Positions 51,077 to 60,680 of a DNA stretch of 64,000 bases are shown one piece after another. The DNA comes from Arthonia radiata. Its lineage: Eukaryota; Ascomycota; Arthoniomycetes; Arthoniales; Arthoniaceae. The first letter of the stretch is position 1, and each line of letters opens with the position of its first letter. The translations under genes were made by a program, and so were the position numbers. The notes beneath the pieces were generated by a model. It searched no databases, was not told the DNA's origin, and saw only the letters and a program-made list of their open reading frames with translations. The DNA lies in NCBI GenBank assembly GCA_002989075.1, contig PSQN01000017.1:1736001-1800000 (forward strand), written 5' to 3'.

Positions 51077-52657
51077 TCACGGATCATAAGCCCCCCACAT
51101 CGGCGGCACATACCCCTCCTCACTCACCACCCGCCCCGGCGTCGCCATCTCCTCCACGACCTCCTCCTCCGTCACCTCCGGCTCCTTGCCTTCTCCCCAA
51201 TTCCTGAACGGCGGCCGCGCCTCCACAGGCACCCAGCTCCCATCATCCTCAACGCGCCAATCCGGCAATATCTCAAACCTCAACCCCTGCACCCGCTCCC
51301 GCACCCACTCATTCCCCAAATCCAAACTCGTGAACCGCTCCAGAATCGGCAACGCCCGCTCCCCTTCTCCACCCAGCAACCTCTCACAAAAAGTAGCGTA
51401 GCACCGCTCGAGCTCATTCCAGCAGTCTCTCAAACCCAAGTTCCCTGAATTCACAGCCTGGTCATCCGCCAGCAACTTGGAGTCCTGCGCCGGCGCCAGT
51501 TTCAAGCGGAGGTGCGACAGCGCCTTGAAGCCCTCAATGGCCTCAATAACGTGCACGAAATGCGTGTGATGCGGGAAGATACTCGTATACGTGAAGGCGC
51601 GGAGCCAGCTGCCAAGGGACTCAATCTGCATGCTCGTCAGGTTGATGATGGAGGGGGGCCGCTTCTCGAAGTAGTGGTAGGTGCCATATATGTTGAGGGA
51701 GGAGCCCTCGGCGTACTCGAAGGACTGCCAGTAGCGTGAATGCAACAAGCCGTAGCCGTTGGAGTCGCTGTTGGCGTCTTCGTAGTTTTGTTTGCGCTGG
51801 TCGCTGAGGTTTAAAGGTGAAGGGGGAGGAGAGGAAGGTTTGAGTATGGACTGGTGCAACTCGATGCGCTGGAAGGGAATGTGGAAGCTCCAGAGGTCCG
51901 TGACGTTCGTGAAGCAGTGGGCGAGGCGCGCGAGGAGTTCAGGCGGCGCGACGAGGACGAGGCGCGCGGGGTCGATGTAACGTTTCGTCAGGCTCCAGAG
52001 TTTCGCGCGCTCTTGGACGTGGTGGCCCGCTGTGTCGAAGTTCTTCTCGTAGCCGGCTTCGGAGTACGCGAGGAGGGAGGAGCAGCCCGGTGCGCGTTTT
52101 TGGAGGAAGCGCTCCAGTGCCAGGGTTTTGGGCTTCACGCGCGTCGTCGGTGACTGGCTGAGTTGGTCTTGCACGTGGTTGGCCATCATGCTGACGTAGT
52201 GCTCGTCAGCGTCGCTCAGGTCGGCGTAGCTGAGGCAGATCTCTTTCTTGTTGTAGTCTTCTAGGAGGACGGCGTCGGGGCTTAGAGCTTTCATGCTTGC
52301 GTAGAATGTCTTTTTGGTCTTTGCGTCGGTCCATTGTCTGGACTGCCAGGTGTGCACGCGCTCAGATAGCTTGGCTTTGCGCTGCTGCTCTTGCGAGTCG
52401 ATGTGCTCTATGGCTAGTACGGCTAGTCCTTGCAGCTCGGATACTGACAGCCGGAGGTATGTGAAAATGAGAGGAGCCACCATGCGGTTCCATGATGACG
52501 AAACAAGGGAAAGACTCTTTAGAGGCTGGTCGGATGAAAACAGATCTGGTAGAGAGGGTTCTTGAGCGGATTGAGCTACAGAGGGAGGAGGACCGTCAAG
52601 GAAGGAAATGATATGCTCGAGTAGCTCGTTGGGGAGGTCTTCGAGCTTTGTAGGCAT
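51077..52657 (-). CDS. F-box protein
   Basis: This is a single exon of 526 residues from ATG 52657 (MPTKLEDLPNELLEHIISFL). The F-box is at residues 5-70: LPNELLEHIISFLDG, an insert, then LKSLSLVSSSWNRMVAPLIF. The rest resembles a loose repeat scaffold without a clear WD or LRR pattern; it includes LTSMQIESLGSWLRAF and GFKALSHLRLKLAP. The end is acidic and Pro-rich. F-box proteins select substrates for SCF ubiquitin ligases through Skp1; the target here is unknown. The frame continues upstream of 52657 without homology. The coding strand is C-rich early and G-rich in the last third. Confidence 0.85.
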   Translation of the reverse strand: MPTKLEDLPNELLEHIISFLDGPPPSVAQSAQEPSLPDLFSSDQPLKSLSLVSSSWNRMVAPLIFTYLRLSVSELQGLAVLAIEHIDSQEQQRKAKLSERVHTWQSRQWTDAKTKKTFYASMKALSPDAVLLEDYNKKEICLSYADLSDADEHYVSMMANHVQDQLSQSPTTRVKPKTLALERFLQKRAPGCSSLLAYSEAGYEKNFDTAGHHVQERAKLWSLTKRYIDPARLVLVAPPELLARLAHCFTNVTDLWSFHIPFQRIELHQSILKPSSPPPSPLNLSDQRKQNYEDANSDSNGYGLLHSRYWQSFEYAEGSSLNIYGTYHYFEKRPPSIINLTSMQIESLGSWLRAFTYTSIFPHHTHFVHVIEAIEGFKALSHLRLKLAPAQDSKLLADDQAVNSGNLGLRDCWNELERCYATFCERLLGGEGERALPILERFTSLDLGNEWVRERVQGLRFEILPDWRVEDDGSWVPVEARPPFRNWGEGKEPEVTEEEVVEEMATPGRVVSEEGYVPPMWGAYDP

Positions 52658-53451
52658 CTTGAGCGTCTTCTGGGGTGAATCATGCGTGAAACAAAGGTTG
52701 TTCGGGAAGGAGTGACCGGATGATAGATGATGATGCACAAGAAGATGGGATAAAGGGCATCGGAAGCTAACGAGGTGGGGCATTCTCGGATCGGACGTTT
52801 GGATGAGGGTTAGATTTTAACCCTATTCAGAAGTGCATGATATTTCCATCTTAACAACGACAACGACATGGCGCTCTGGGTGGTGATCTGGATAAAGAAC
52901 GACCGACAACACAAGCTGTGCCTACACAACATGTGAATTGCGACTTGAACAACAGCTTTCACATTCACATGAAACAATTGCAGCCTCCGGGTTTGCACCG
53001 AAGTTGGAGGCCCTTCAACCTCATCTGTATAATCCGATCGCTGGTCTGCGAACCGCCCTGTAGCTTTGCATGCTACCACAATTGAATAAAGCCTGGAACC
53101 ACAAGCCTTGTGCAGGGTTAGATGGTATTATTGAATGCCCAAGCCCCAGCGAAGGTAAATGAAGGCTAATGTCGCACACAAGCTCCAGCAGGCCTGTAAA
53201 ATGGTGCTGCTGCAATATTGACCGCGGAAGTACTGGTGAACGAAGCCTTGAGAAAAGGCTCGAATACCCTTGCATCGCTAGACAAGCGGTAACGTGTCTC
53301 AAGCTGGTTCCCCCCTTCGGACCCCATCTATGAGGGTAGGAATTTTGCGTGCCTCCGAATAAGAAGATGTGAGTCATTGTTCAAAGAGTGTAGGATGCTC
53401 AGAGGAGTGACTGATGAACGTATCGACAGTCGGGCCGTCCAGCCCTTCGAA
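52658..53451. promoter_or_regulatory. Divergent intergenic region between two F-box-type genes
   Basis: This is about 0.8 kb. Minus-strand open frames at 52810-53079 and 53021-53377 have no recognisable sequence. I see no gene. Confidence 0.5.
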
Positions 53452-54883
53452 ATGTCCCAATATTGGCAGCTCGCTAGCCTAGACGCTAAAGAAAGATATG
53501 ATAATCGTGGGAGCTTAGCGAATCCTCGCTGCCGTGGTGAAGAGCTGGCGATATTGCTCACCAAGGCGAAGTCGCCCACTGACGCTGTGCTGGAATCTGC
53601 TTCTGAAGCGGGTGAAGTGTATCTATAGTCAGTCACACACTGTCGCCCCTCAGCTATGTGGACTGACAAGTCAAAGCCTGATTTTGCACGATGTCGAATC
53701 GGGAGAGCGTCGAGCTGCATCGGGATCTGAGGAGAAGGCGGCCGCAGTTAAGCCACCCAGACAACATCTGCCGCTTGAAATCCTAGGAGGCGTCGCCTCT
53801 GCGCTTGCAACGGATCAATATAGACTGGGCGATCTCATTGCTTTCGGCCTAACGTGCCGATCTGCGTGGACGGAGGCAAAACGCTGCTTCAAAGAAGCTG
53901 TTAGCCAGTGTTCTGGGCGGTGGGCTTGCGACCGTATTGTGTTGGTCGGCGACTATCGTGACTCGCAGGATTACCCGCCCAATCTTCACCTTTCCGATCC
54001 CGAGCGCCTCGCGTTCGAGCCAGTGGTGTTCAGTGACGAAGAACTGGCATCTGACGGCGACGGGCAAGCAGAGCGAAATGAGACTGAGTACCCCACTTGC
54101 CTGTACCAATACGCCTGTGCAAACTACGAGGTCGTCGACCCTCTGCTGTCGATGGCCTTTGCATCTGACGACGTCTTCTTGGAGATCTGCCAGCTTCGCA
54201 ACTCAGGCGCAGTCGCTGTGGGCGTCGCAAAGCAAATGCTGTCAATGGCGTTTCCGACATGGCACCTGCTCTTCCCCGCGCTCGAGGAGATTGAGTACGC
54301 TCTATGTTTCCCCGAGAAAGGCGAATATGTACTGTGTTCTGAGGTGTATAGACTTCACACTGAGTCAATCGAGGGAAATCCTGAGTCATCAGAAGACAGT
54401 CAGGTGTTCTACTCTCGCTCAAAAGACGTGAACTCCCGCGAAGCAGGAGAAAGCTTGTCTACTCTGCTGCCTGTTGAACCAGCGATGAGTGTGCTCAGGA
54501 ATCTGAGCATGGTCGGTCGATGTATTCTTGGTAACCTTTGCCTAACAGATGACCCCAGTGGATGCCTGGAAGGAGGCCTCCGCGGCCCCTTGGCCGGGAT
54601 CTCTATGGAGATTCGGCCATTCGCCGAAATCAAGGAATGTGATGGGCGCTGGAAGCGTCTCGAGGCTCGGGAGGCCTTTCCTCGATCGCCACGCGACCAC
54701 GGTAGCATCCAAACATGCATCACCGACTGGCGTTATCCCGGCTCGGTTGCTTGCTGGAAGCACTCTCGATTCCAGGAGCCGGTGAGCGAGTGCGATCTAA
54801 AGAACTGCAGCGAGGCACTTCTAGATTATATGGTCAAGTGTGGAATTGGGCCATTAAGGAAGTGTGCTATATGTGTCGAATGA
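53452..54883 (+). CDS. F-box-like protein of the fungal M-[GS]-QYW family
   Basis: The first exon begins MSQYWQLASLDAKERY, close to the M-G-Q-Y-W-x-x-x-N-L-D start of a lineage-expanded fungal family. It runs to about 53611. The second exon ends at the stop at 54883. The join is uncertain: donor GTGAAG at 53612 with acceptor CAG ending at 53747 keeps the frame and places PPRQHLPLEILGGVASAL, an F-box-like start, right after it. The rest has FGLTCRSAWTEAKR, the family signature RWACDRIVLVGDYRDSQDYPP and Cys-rich pieces near the C-terminus. I infer a role as an SCF-type adaptor; no target is known. Its divergent neighbour is another F-box gene. Confidence 0.7.
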
Positions 54884-55132
54884 TGTGGACGACTTCGTCT
54901 GTCAAAGGGGCAGTTGTTCGGCATGAACCGGCAAGCTCGCGCTCAGTAACAAAGAGCATGAGCAGTTGCAGGTTCCGGCTGAGCAGTGAGCAGGCTTTTA
55001 AATTGCCGGGTTCATTTTCGGCTGGGCGAAGCCCATCAGCACAGGCTGTGCCATTCAAGAAATAAAGGATTCCAGGAGAGCCTCCAACGCCTCACACGTA
55101 AGGTTTTTCTGCAACTCCCGCCTTCATGCCCC

Positions 55133-55732
55133 TCATAAACTCATCCTGTCGAGGCTGAGCCGGTCTTGACTGGTATACCTCTTCACCATGCCCAGCTTAT
55201 AGAATCTTTCATCTCCAGCTGCAGTCCGACCGCCGATGTACCAACTCTGCCCACCGCCGAATGCATCTTTCCATGCCGTGGCACCGCTCTCTGAATCAAT
55301 CGAGCTTCGTCTTGCTGGGGAGCACCGAGTCTCTGATGGCGTTCGGCTCCTCTGAAAGCTGCTGTGGCCCTGCCTTGGCGGTGGTGATAGAGGTGGTGTG
55401 TATGCTGGTCTTGGTGAGCGAGGCGGTGAAGTGCTGTGGGTTCTATATGCGGCCGGAGGACTTCTTGCAGCTTGAAAGGCTTGTGCGGCTACAGCAGCAG
55501 CTGTTTGAGATGTATGCGATGTAGCTTTCGTCGCAATCGGACGTGCTTGTGAGGGTGTCGGTGTTGGCGATGTTGAGCGAGTATGGGCGGAGAAATGATG
55601 AGCGGAGGACTGCGGGGTCGTAGCAGCAGGAGATGCTGTTATAGCTGCCGGTGCTGCCTTTTGAAAAGCGGAGTGTGCTCGAAAGGCAGAGAAGAAATTC
55701 GCGAAGAAGGGTCGGTTGGGCGTTGGGCCCAT
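55133..55732 (-). CDS. Small Ser/Pro/Ala-rich conserved protein
   Basis: This is a single exon of 199 residues. The N-terminus MGPTPNRPFFANFFSAFRAH is amphipathic; the middle is low complexity (Ala/Ser/Thr/Pro). The only ordered-looking part is the C-terminus: SSIDSESGATAWKDAFGGGQ, SWYIGGRTAAGDERFYKLG and KRYTSQDRLSLDRMSL. I believe this tail is conserved among filamentous ascomycetes, but I cannot name a function. No signal peptide or membrane span is seen. Confidence 0.65.
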   Translation of the reverse strand: MGPTPNRPFFANFFSAFRAHSAFQKAAPAAITASPAATTPQSSAHHFSAHTRSTSPTPTPSQARPIATKATSHTSQTAAAVAAQAFQAARSPPAAYRTHSTSPPRSPRPAYTPPLSPPPRQGHSSFQRSRTPSETRCSPARRSSIDSESGATAWKDAFGGGQSWYIGGRTAAGDERFYKLGMVKRYTSQDRLSLDRMSL

Positions 55733-56500
55733 GATATGAAGTTGCTTTCTTTGACTTGTGCGATGTCGATGCTATTGTGCCTGAGCTGTTGCACTCCTGA
55801 GGATTCGGTTGTGTTGAAAGCCGTCAGACTGTGCGCAAACGGCCCGAAAGGATATGCCTTCTGCAGTAAGGAAGGTGTTGCGGTACCTGCTCGTGACAGC
55901 TCGCATGTGATGACGGAAGTAGCCGTGAAAGACGAAGTTCAGGCAGTCAGACGCAGGCAAAGTAGATTTTGATCAGTATAATGGGTAAAGCAACGCGATT
56001 ACAGCCTTTGAGACCTCTGGTGGGAGAGGTGGAGGGATGGTGTCGCTTAAGAGGAAGAAAGAGGTAGAATGACATGTGAGCTTCAGCAAGCTTTTGTCAT
56101 CCGAGAAACTCCGCCGCCAGCACCCCTCACAGCTAGCCTATTACCAGCCTTGGCGCGCTACCCCAGACACTATCACCAAGCTAACAAGGGATTCAAACTG
56201 TGTAATGTGTAGGAGTAGAGAATAATGATGAGAGGATATGGTCCATGAGTGGACATAGAGGACTGGTGCTGCCAAGATGCGAGCATGAGTAAGATGCAGT
56301 TAGGAGCTTCGTAGGCATTATCATGCGAAATCATGCATCAATTTCGTGCTCTCAATCCACATCCGCACAGAACGCATGGCCTGGTGCTCGGCCAAGGCAG
56401 CCACAAGCTTAAGCTTGGCCTTGGCCGGTGATCGTCCTCCCCTGACATCCCTCATTCTGTTCACACTGCTCTCGATCTTTGCTGCTCATAATCGACTACC
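55733..56500. other. Intergenic region
   Basis: About 0.77 kb between two minus-strand genes. I see no gene in it. Confidence 0.55.
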
Positions 56501-58160
56501 TCAGTGCTTCGGTTTGGTTGGTGAGTGCTGGAAGCCACCGTACTTCTTGATGACCCGCTCGATGCCATCCATGCCCTTCTCGAGAGTCTCCAGCGTCGGA
56601 CCGTACGATAGACGGACAAATGGATGACATGGCGAGTCGAACAGATCGCGGCGCTTGCTCGGGTTCAGATCGAAGAAGATGCCTGGCACGACTATGATCT
56701 TCTCATGCAGGCACGCTGCGAAGAAATTGAGGCCGTCGCTGATTTCCTCGGGCAGTCCGCGTAGGTCAAGCCAAAGGTAGAAAGTCGAGTTCGGCACGTA
56801 GGGAATCTCGAAGCCGATCTCGCGCAACCTCTTCACCACGAAGTCACGCTTCATCTTGAAATGCTTTTGCAGACCCTTCATCTCCTCCTTGACGCGGGTT
56901 GGCTCAAGCATTGGAACAGCAGCCTCCTGAAACGGGTGAGACGCGCCACCGTCAAGATAGGAGCCACACGAGCCAAGAGCCTTGATGAACTCCTTGGGGC
57001 CTACCAGCCAGGCAACGCGCCACCCTGGGAGACGGAAACGCTTCGTGAGGCCATCGATGATAATAACATCGTCCTTGTCCACGTCATGGATGTTGTCTGC
57101 AGCGGATATGACCGTGCCATCACAGTCGGTCTCGTAGTTGTAGCCGCCGTAGAACTCATCCATGATCAGCGTAGCGCGATCGCGACAGATGTCTTGAATC
57201 TCCGCAAGCATCGGGTTCTTGACGACCTGACCCGTTGGGTTACGAGGATTCGACGTTAAGATGACAGACGTTCCTCGGGAGATCTCCTCAGCAATCTTGT
57301 CGGGATGAATGTGGTATTGGTCTGCTTCAGACAGGGGCACCGGAATAGCGGCGAAATTCCTGAACAGACTCAACATCTCGTTATACGCCTATGGTTATCA
57401 GCATTGTGAAGACATGTTGTCGGTGACCAATACGCACCGTGTAATCAGGAATGAAGAAACCAAGGTAAGCGTTTCCCAAGACAGCAGCAATGCGTATCAA
57501 ACCAGCACGACCACCTGGCACGATGCAGACGTTCTCCCACGTATACTGACTCGTCTTGCCCTTGCGGTGATGCTCGTTGTACAGATGGGCCACGGCCTAG
57601 GGCGTTACGTGTTAGCAGGATGCATGCTGAATGTTCTGCTTTCAGAAAGAGCGTATTTAGACAGCGCCTCCGTCTCAGCGACTGAGATCCCCACAAAGAA
57701 ACAAAAGAGAGGCAGCGTGGAGGCTGAAGACTTACCTCGCGTAGTTGCCTTGTACCAGCCGTAGGAGCGTACTCACGAGCAGCGATGCTGACATCGATAG
57801 TGTGCGGTCTTGGCGCGATACCAGGGATCTCATCATCAACCTCAGGCGCACCTTGACCTAGGTTGGCCCACGCCGCGGGATTGTCGTTGAAGCCACATTG
57901 ATAGGCTCGCTCCGTACACCAGATGACGCCAGTGGAAGCGCGTGAAGGATCCAAGCCAGCGTGCGGTTTGTGACCTTGATGTGCGTCACGGAATTGGCGA
58001 TGGATTTCTGAACGGAGCTCTGAACAACGTTAAATGAAGCAATTATAAACACTGGGCGATGCTTGAGCTCACCAGTATCAGTGGGCTCCTTGAGGGTTGA
58101 GAACCTGCGCAGCTTGCTGGGGATGCCAGCTGAGGCGTCGTGGATGGAGGCCGAGTCCAT
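56501..58160 (-). CDS. PLP-dependent class I/II aminotransferase
   Basis: Four exons, 58160-58073, 58019-57736, 57596-57438 and 57388-56501, give 472 residues with consistent phases. Recognisable parts are GLDPSRASTGVIWC, WANLGQGAPEVDDEIPG, the cofactor phosphate region ENVCIVPGGRAGLIRIAAVL, NPRNPTGQVV with the Asn and Pro of the PLP pocket, LIMDEFYGGYNYE with the Asp and Tyr that contact the pyridine ring, and DGLTKRFRLPGWRVAWLVGP with the Schiff-base Lys. The substrate-binding Arg is likely in FVRLSYGP near the C-terminus. It is related to aspartate- and LL-diaminopimelate-type aminotransferases; the substrate cannot be read from the sequence. No targeting peptide is obvious. Confidence 0.9.
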
Positions 58161-58681
58161 CTCTGTATGCAAGCTTGGCCAAGACTGTCAAACGTGCAGT
58201 GGTACCAGCGGAGGATATGTCACGAAAAGGGTATGAAAGAGTGAAGTATGCAGCAGTTAGGTGGCGTGAGAGGGGTAAAGCAAGGAACGGAGGATGCGCC
58301 TACTGGACGATGGCTTTGTTATTTCATGAGTCGGTTGCTAGACGCAAAGGGTTGCATGAGGAAACAGCGGTGACGACAAACAGCACATGCTCTGGCGCCT
58401 ACGTTTGCCGCAAGGCGCGACCAACACATTTAGCTAGCAGTGTCTTACTGTTGGATTTGTAAATGTTTGTGGAGAATGCGAGGTCCAAGTTGCCGTGAGT
58501 ACGCAGTGGCCAGAGCATCACCAGCGTCTCGTCTGTGATTGGCCACTTTTCGCCTAGCTTCTTCAAAGGGCTCTTCCTCACCTCTTTACTCTTCCTCCAT
58601 CGTCGTTGTTGATGCGACTTCTGGCCTCAACCTCCTCCTCGCAAGCTTGAAGCCGTCTTTGCACGTTCAATCGCCGCCACA
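58161..58681. promoter_or_regulatory. Divergent intergenic region, aminotransferase / QCR10
   Basis: About 0.5 kb between start codons. No gene is visible. Confidence 0.5.
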
Positions 58682-59190
58682 ATGGTATGTGATCGCCAAG
58701 CTGTCCTCCAATAGAGGTCCGAAGGCTCATTCGTCCTGCAGGTTGGAAAGATCGATGGCACCCAGGGCTTCCCTGGCTTCACGCCGCCGGGGCCTCGCCC
58801 GGAGTATAACACATACAGATCGCCGCATGGGCCACAGTATGCACAACTACAAGGGCCATGTGGCAGCACATGTTGATATGAGGACTGCAGATACAAAGTT
58901 GGGTTCAACATGCATGGTTTCAACCGGAATTCGATGAAAAACGTGTACGTCTGCAACCATGCAACACCTTTCCCACGAGCCACAAGTCATGTACCGCACC
59001 ATAAATCGAGTGACTGACATGAAACATGTACAGCGCCCGTACTGGAGGACTATTCGGTGTCGCGGCCGGCATCGCTGCGCTTTACTTCTTCTCCGACGTA
59101 CCCAAGGTACGAATCGATATCATGCAGAGAATGCCCATCATCGGCAGCCACTTCAAGAGGGAGATTCCGCCGGAGGACAATCCCTTCTAG
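58682..59190 (+). CDS. QCR10: Ubiquinol-cytochrome c reductase subunit 10 (Qcr10)
   Basis: Three coding exons give 84 residues: 58682-58684 (only the ATG, donor GTATGT), 58742-58836 (VGKIDGTQGFPGFTPPGPRP and on to SPHGP) and 59034-59190. The last exon encodes one membrane span (GLFGVAAGIAALYFF) followed by SDVPKVRIDIMQRMPIIGSH and FKREIPPEDNPF. The end matches yeast Qcr10, whose C-terminus has W-P-K, a K-I-P-L-L-G-type motif and PPEDKP. Qcr10 is a small non-essential subunit of complex III in the inner mitochondrial membrane. The donor of the second intron (197 nt) is my best in-phase choice; a slightly different join is possible. Confidence 0.75.
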
Positions 59191-59354
59191 ACATCATGGG
59201 CATTGTGAGTGTGGGCAAAGCATGGGAATCGGCGTGTCCTATTTGTACATATGTGGCGTTCGGATTGAGGTCCGAAATCCTGCTCTCCGGATTGCAAAAG
59301 TCCTCTAGTCGCATCAAGATCAAGCGTCCGCGACATTGCATCTCATGGCTGCAC

Positions 59355-60310
59355 TCAATTTGTGGGCAATCTACCAACGACCTCCGCCATCTCTTCGTCA
59401 GGGTATATTCGGAAACCCTTGTCCTTCGTAACACTCGCCAACTGCACGTTCTTAGAGTCTAGCTTCTCTTCCATGACCTGCTTCAACGTCTTGAGCACCA
59501 TTACCTCAGCCTCCGGTAGTGTCAGCGATTTGTGGAACTCGTTCTGCAGCTCGGCCTGTGCGCCCTCTGAACCCGATCCGATGGCTTTCGCGTCGTATCT
59601 GTAGAATGTGCCGGATGGTTCTGCGTGATATCTGAGATACATTAGCCTTCCTTGTTGGTGGCTTGGGTCCACGCAGCGCTCACAGCGATGGTCCGTCTTC
59701 GTCATATCCCGCAATCAGCAGAGCCACGCCAAATGGTCGACTCATGACACTCTCCTCGCCTTCTGCCCCTTCACCGAACCGTAAAGCCAAGTCGCAAATG
59801 CTCTGCGTACAGCTCTCGACCTTCAAGGGCTCGTTGTAGTGGAACGCATGCGATTGCGACTCTACGCGCGCATGCTCAATCATGCTGCGTGCATCTGCTT
59901 GCAACCCGGACATGGCGCAGCCAATGTGTCTGTCGATCTCGACGATCTTTTCGACGGAGGACGCCTCTAGGAGTGTGGAGGTGACACGCTTCTCGACGCC
60001 TAGGATCACGCCTTCACCCGTTGCGACCTGACCAGTGTTAACGAGAGTCTGCTATCCAGGGTGCAACAACGAGTAGCATACACCAATAGCTGTGGATCCG
60101 AGCTTGATGGCTTCTAATGAGTATTCGACCTGGAAGAGACGGCCTTCCGGCGAGAAAGTGCTGAAGAACGATCATTAGCTGGTGCTGGAATTTGTTGTCG
60201 CTACAGACATACTTGATGCCGCGGTCTGAAGATCTAGGAGTCAGTTGCATGCTTTGAATCTTAAGGCGCACGCAGTAGGACATACCATATTCAGACCGAG
60301 CAATGAACAT
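59355..60310 (-). CDS. PUP2: 20S proteasome subunit alpha 5 (Pup2)
   Basis: Five exons fit: 60310-60286 (MFIARSEY), 60225-60213 (13 nt, DRGIN across the joins), 60160-60082 ([20 protein letters not shown]), 60027-59684 and 59631-59355, giving 245 residues. The N-terminal signature of proteasome alpha subunits (Y-D-R-G-x-[NT][13 protein letters not shown]) is complete only with the 13 nt exon. Exon 4 has [36 protein letters not shown] and [19 protein letters not shown]; exon 5 has [19 protein letters not shown]. The Ser/Thr-Leu-Leu of the alpha-5 signature is present. This subunit is in the outer ring of the 20S core. Confidence 0.93.
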
Positions 60311-60680
60311 CCTGAAGACGAAATGGTTCGCGTGGGACCCTGAGATGTTATTGGAGAGTGAAGCTCTGCGGTCTTTTTGAGAAGCCTCAGAGATAGAGTC
60401 AGAGGGCCACGATGTAAAGCTCTTTGCTTTTTGAGATCGGAAATTGGAGACAGGCAGCGGAGCTTGCGTATCTCATCTGAACGAACACGAGAGGTGCCAC
60501 TAGCGTCTATCACCAGCCACACACACACGCGCCACATCTCAAGTTGTGCAGAAACGCGCCCCACGCGTCAACCCACCACGACCGTCTACAGAGGCATTGT
60601 ATAGCACGCCAGCAGCATTCAGCAAAGACAAGATTGTAAGACTCGGTGTCGCAAGAGTACAATGATCCGTCTGCACAAGG
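60311..60680. promoter_or_regulatory. Divergent intergenic region, PUP2 / GCP2
   Basis: 370 bp between divergent start codons. I could not make out a proteasome-associated control element with confidence. Confidence 0.45.
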
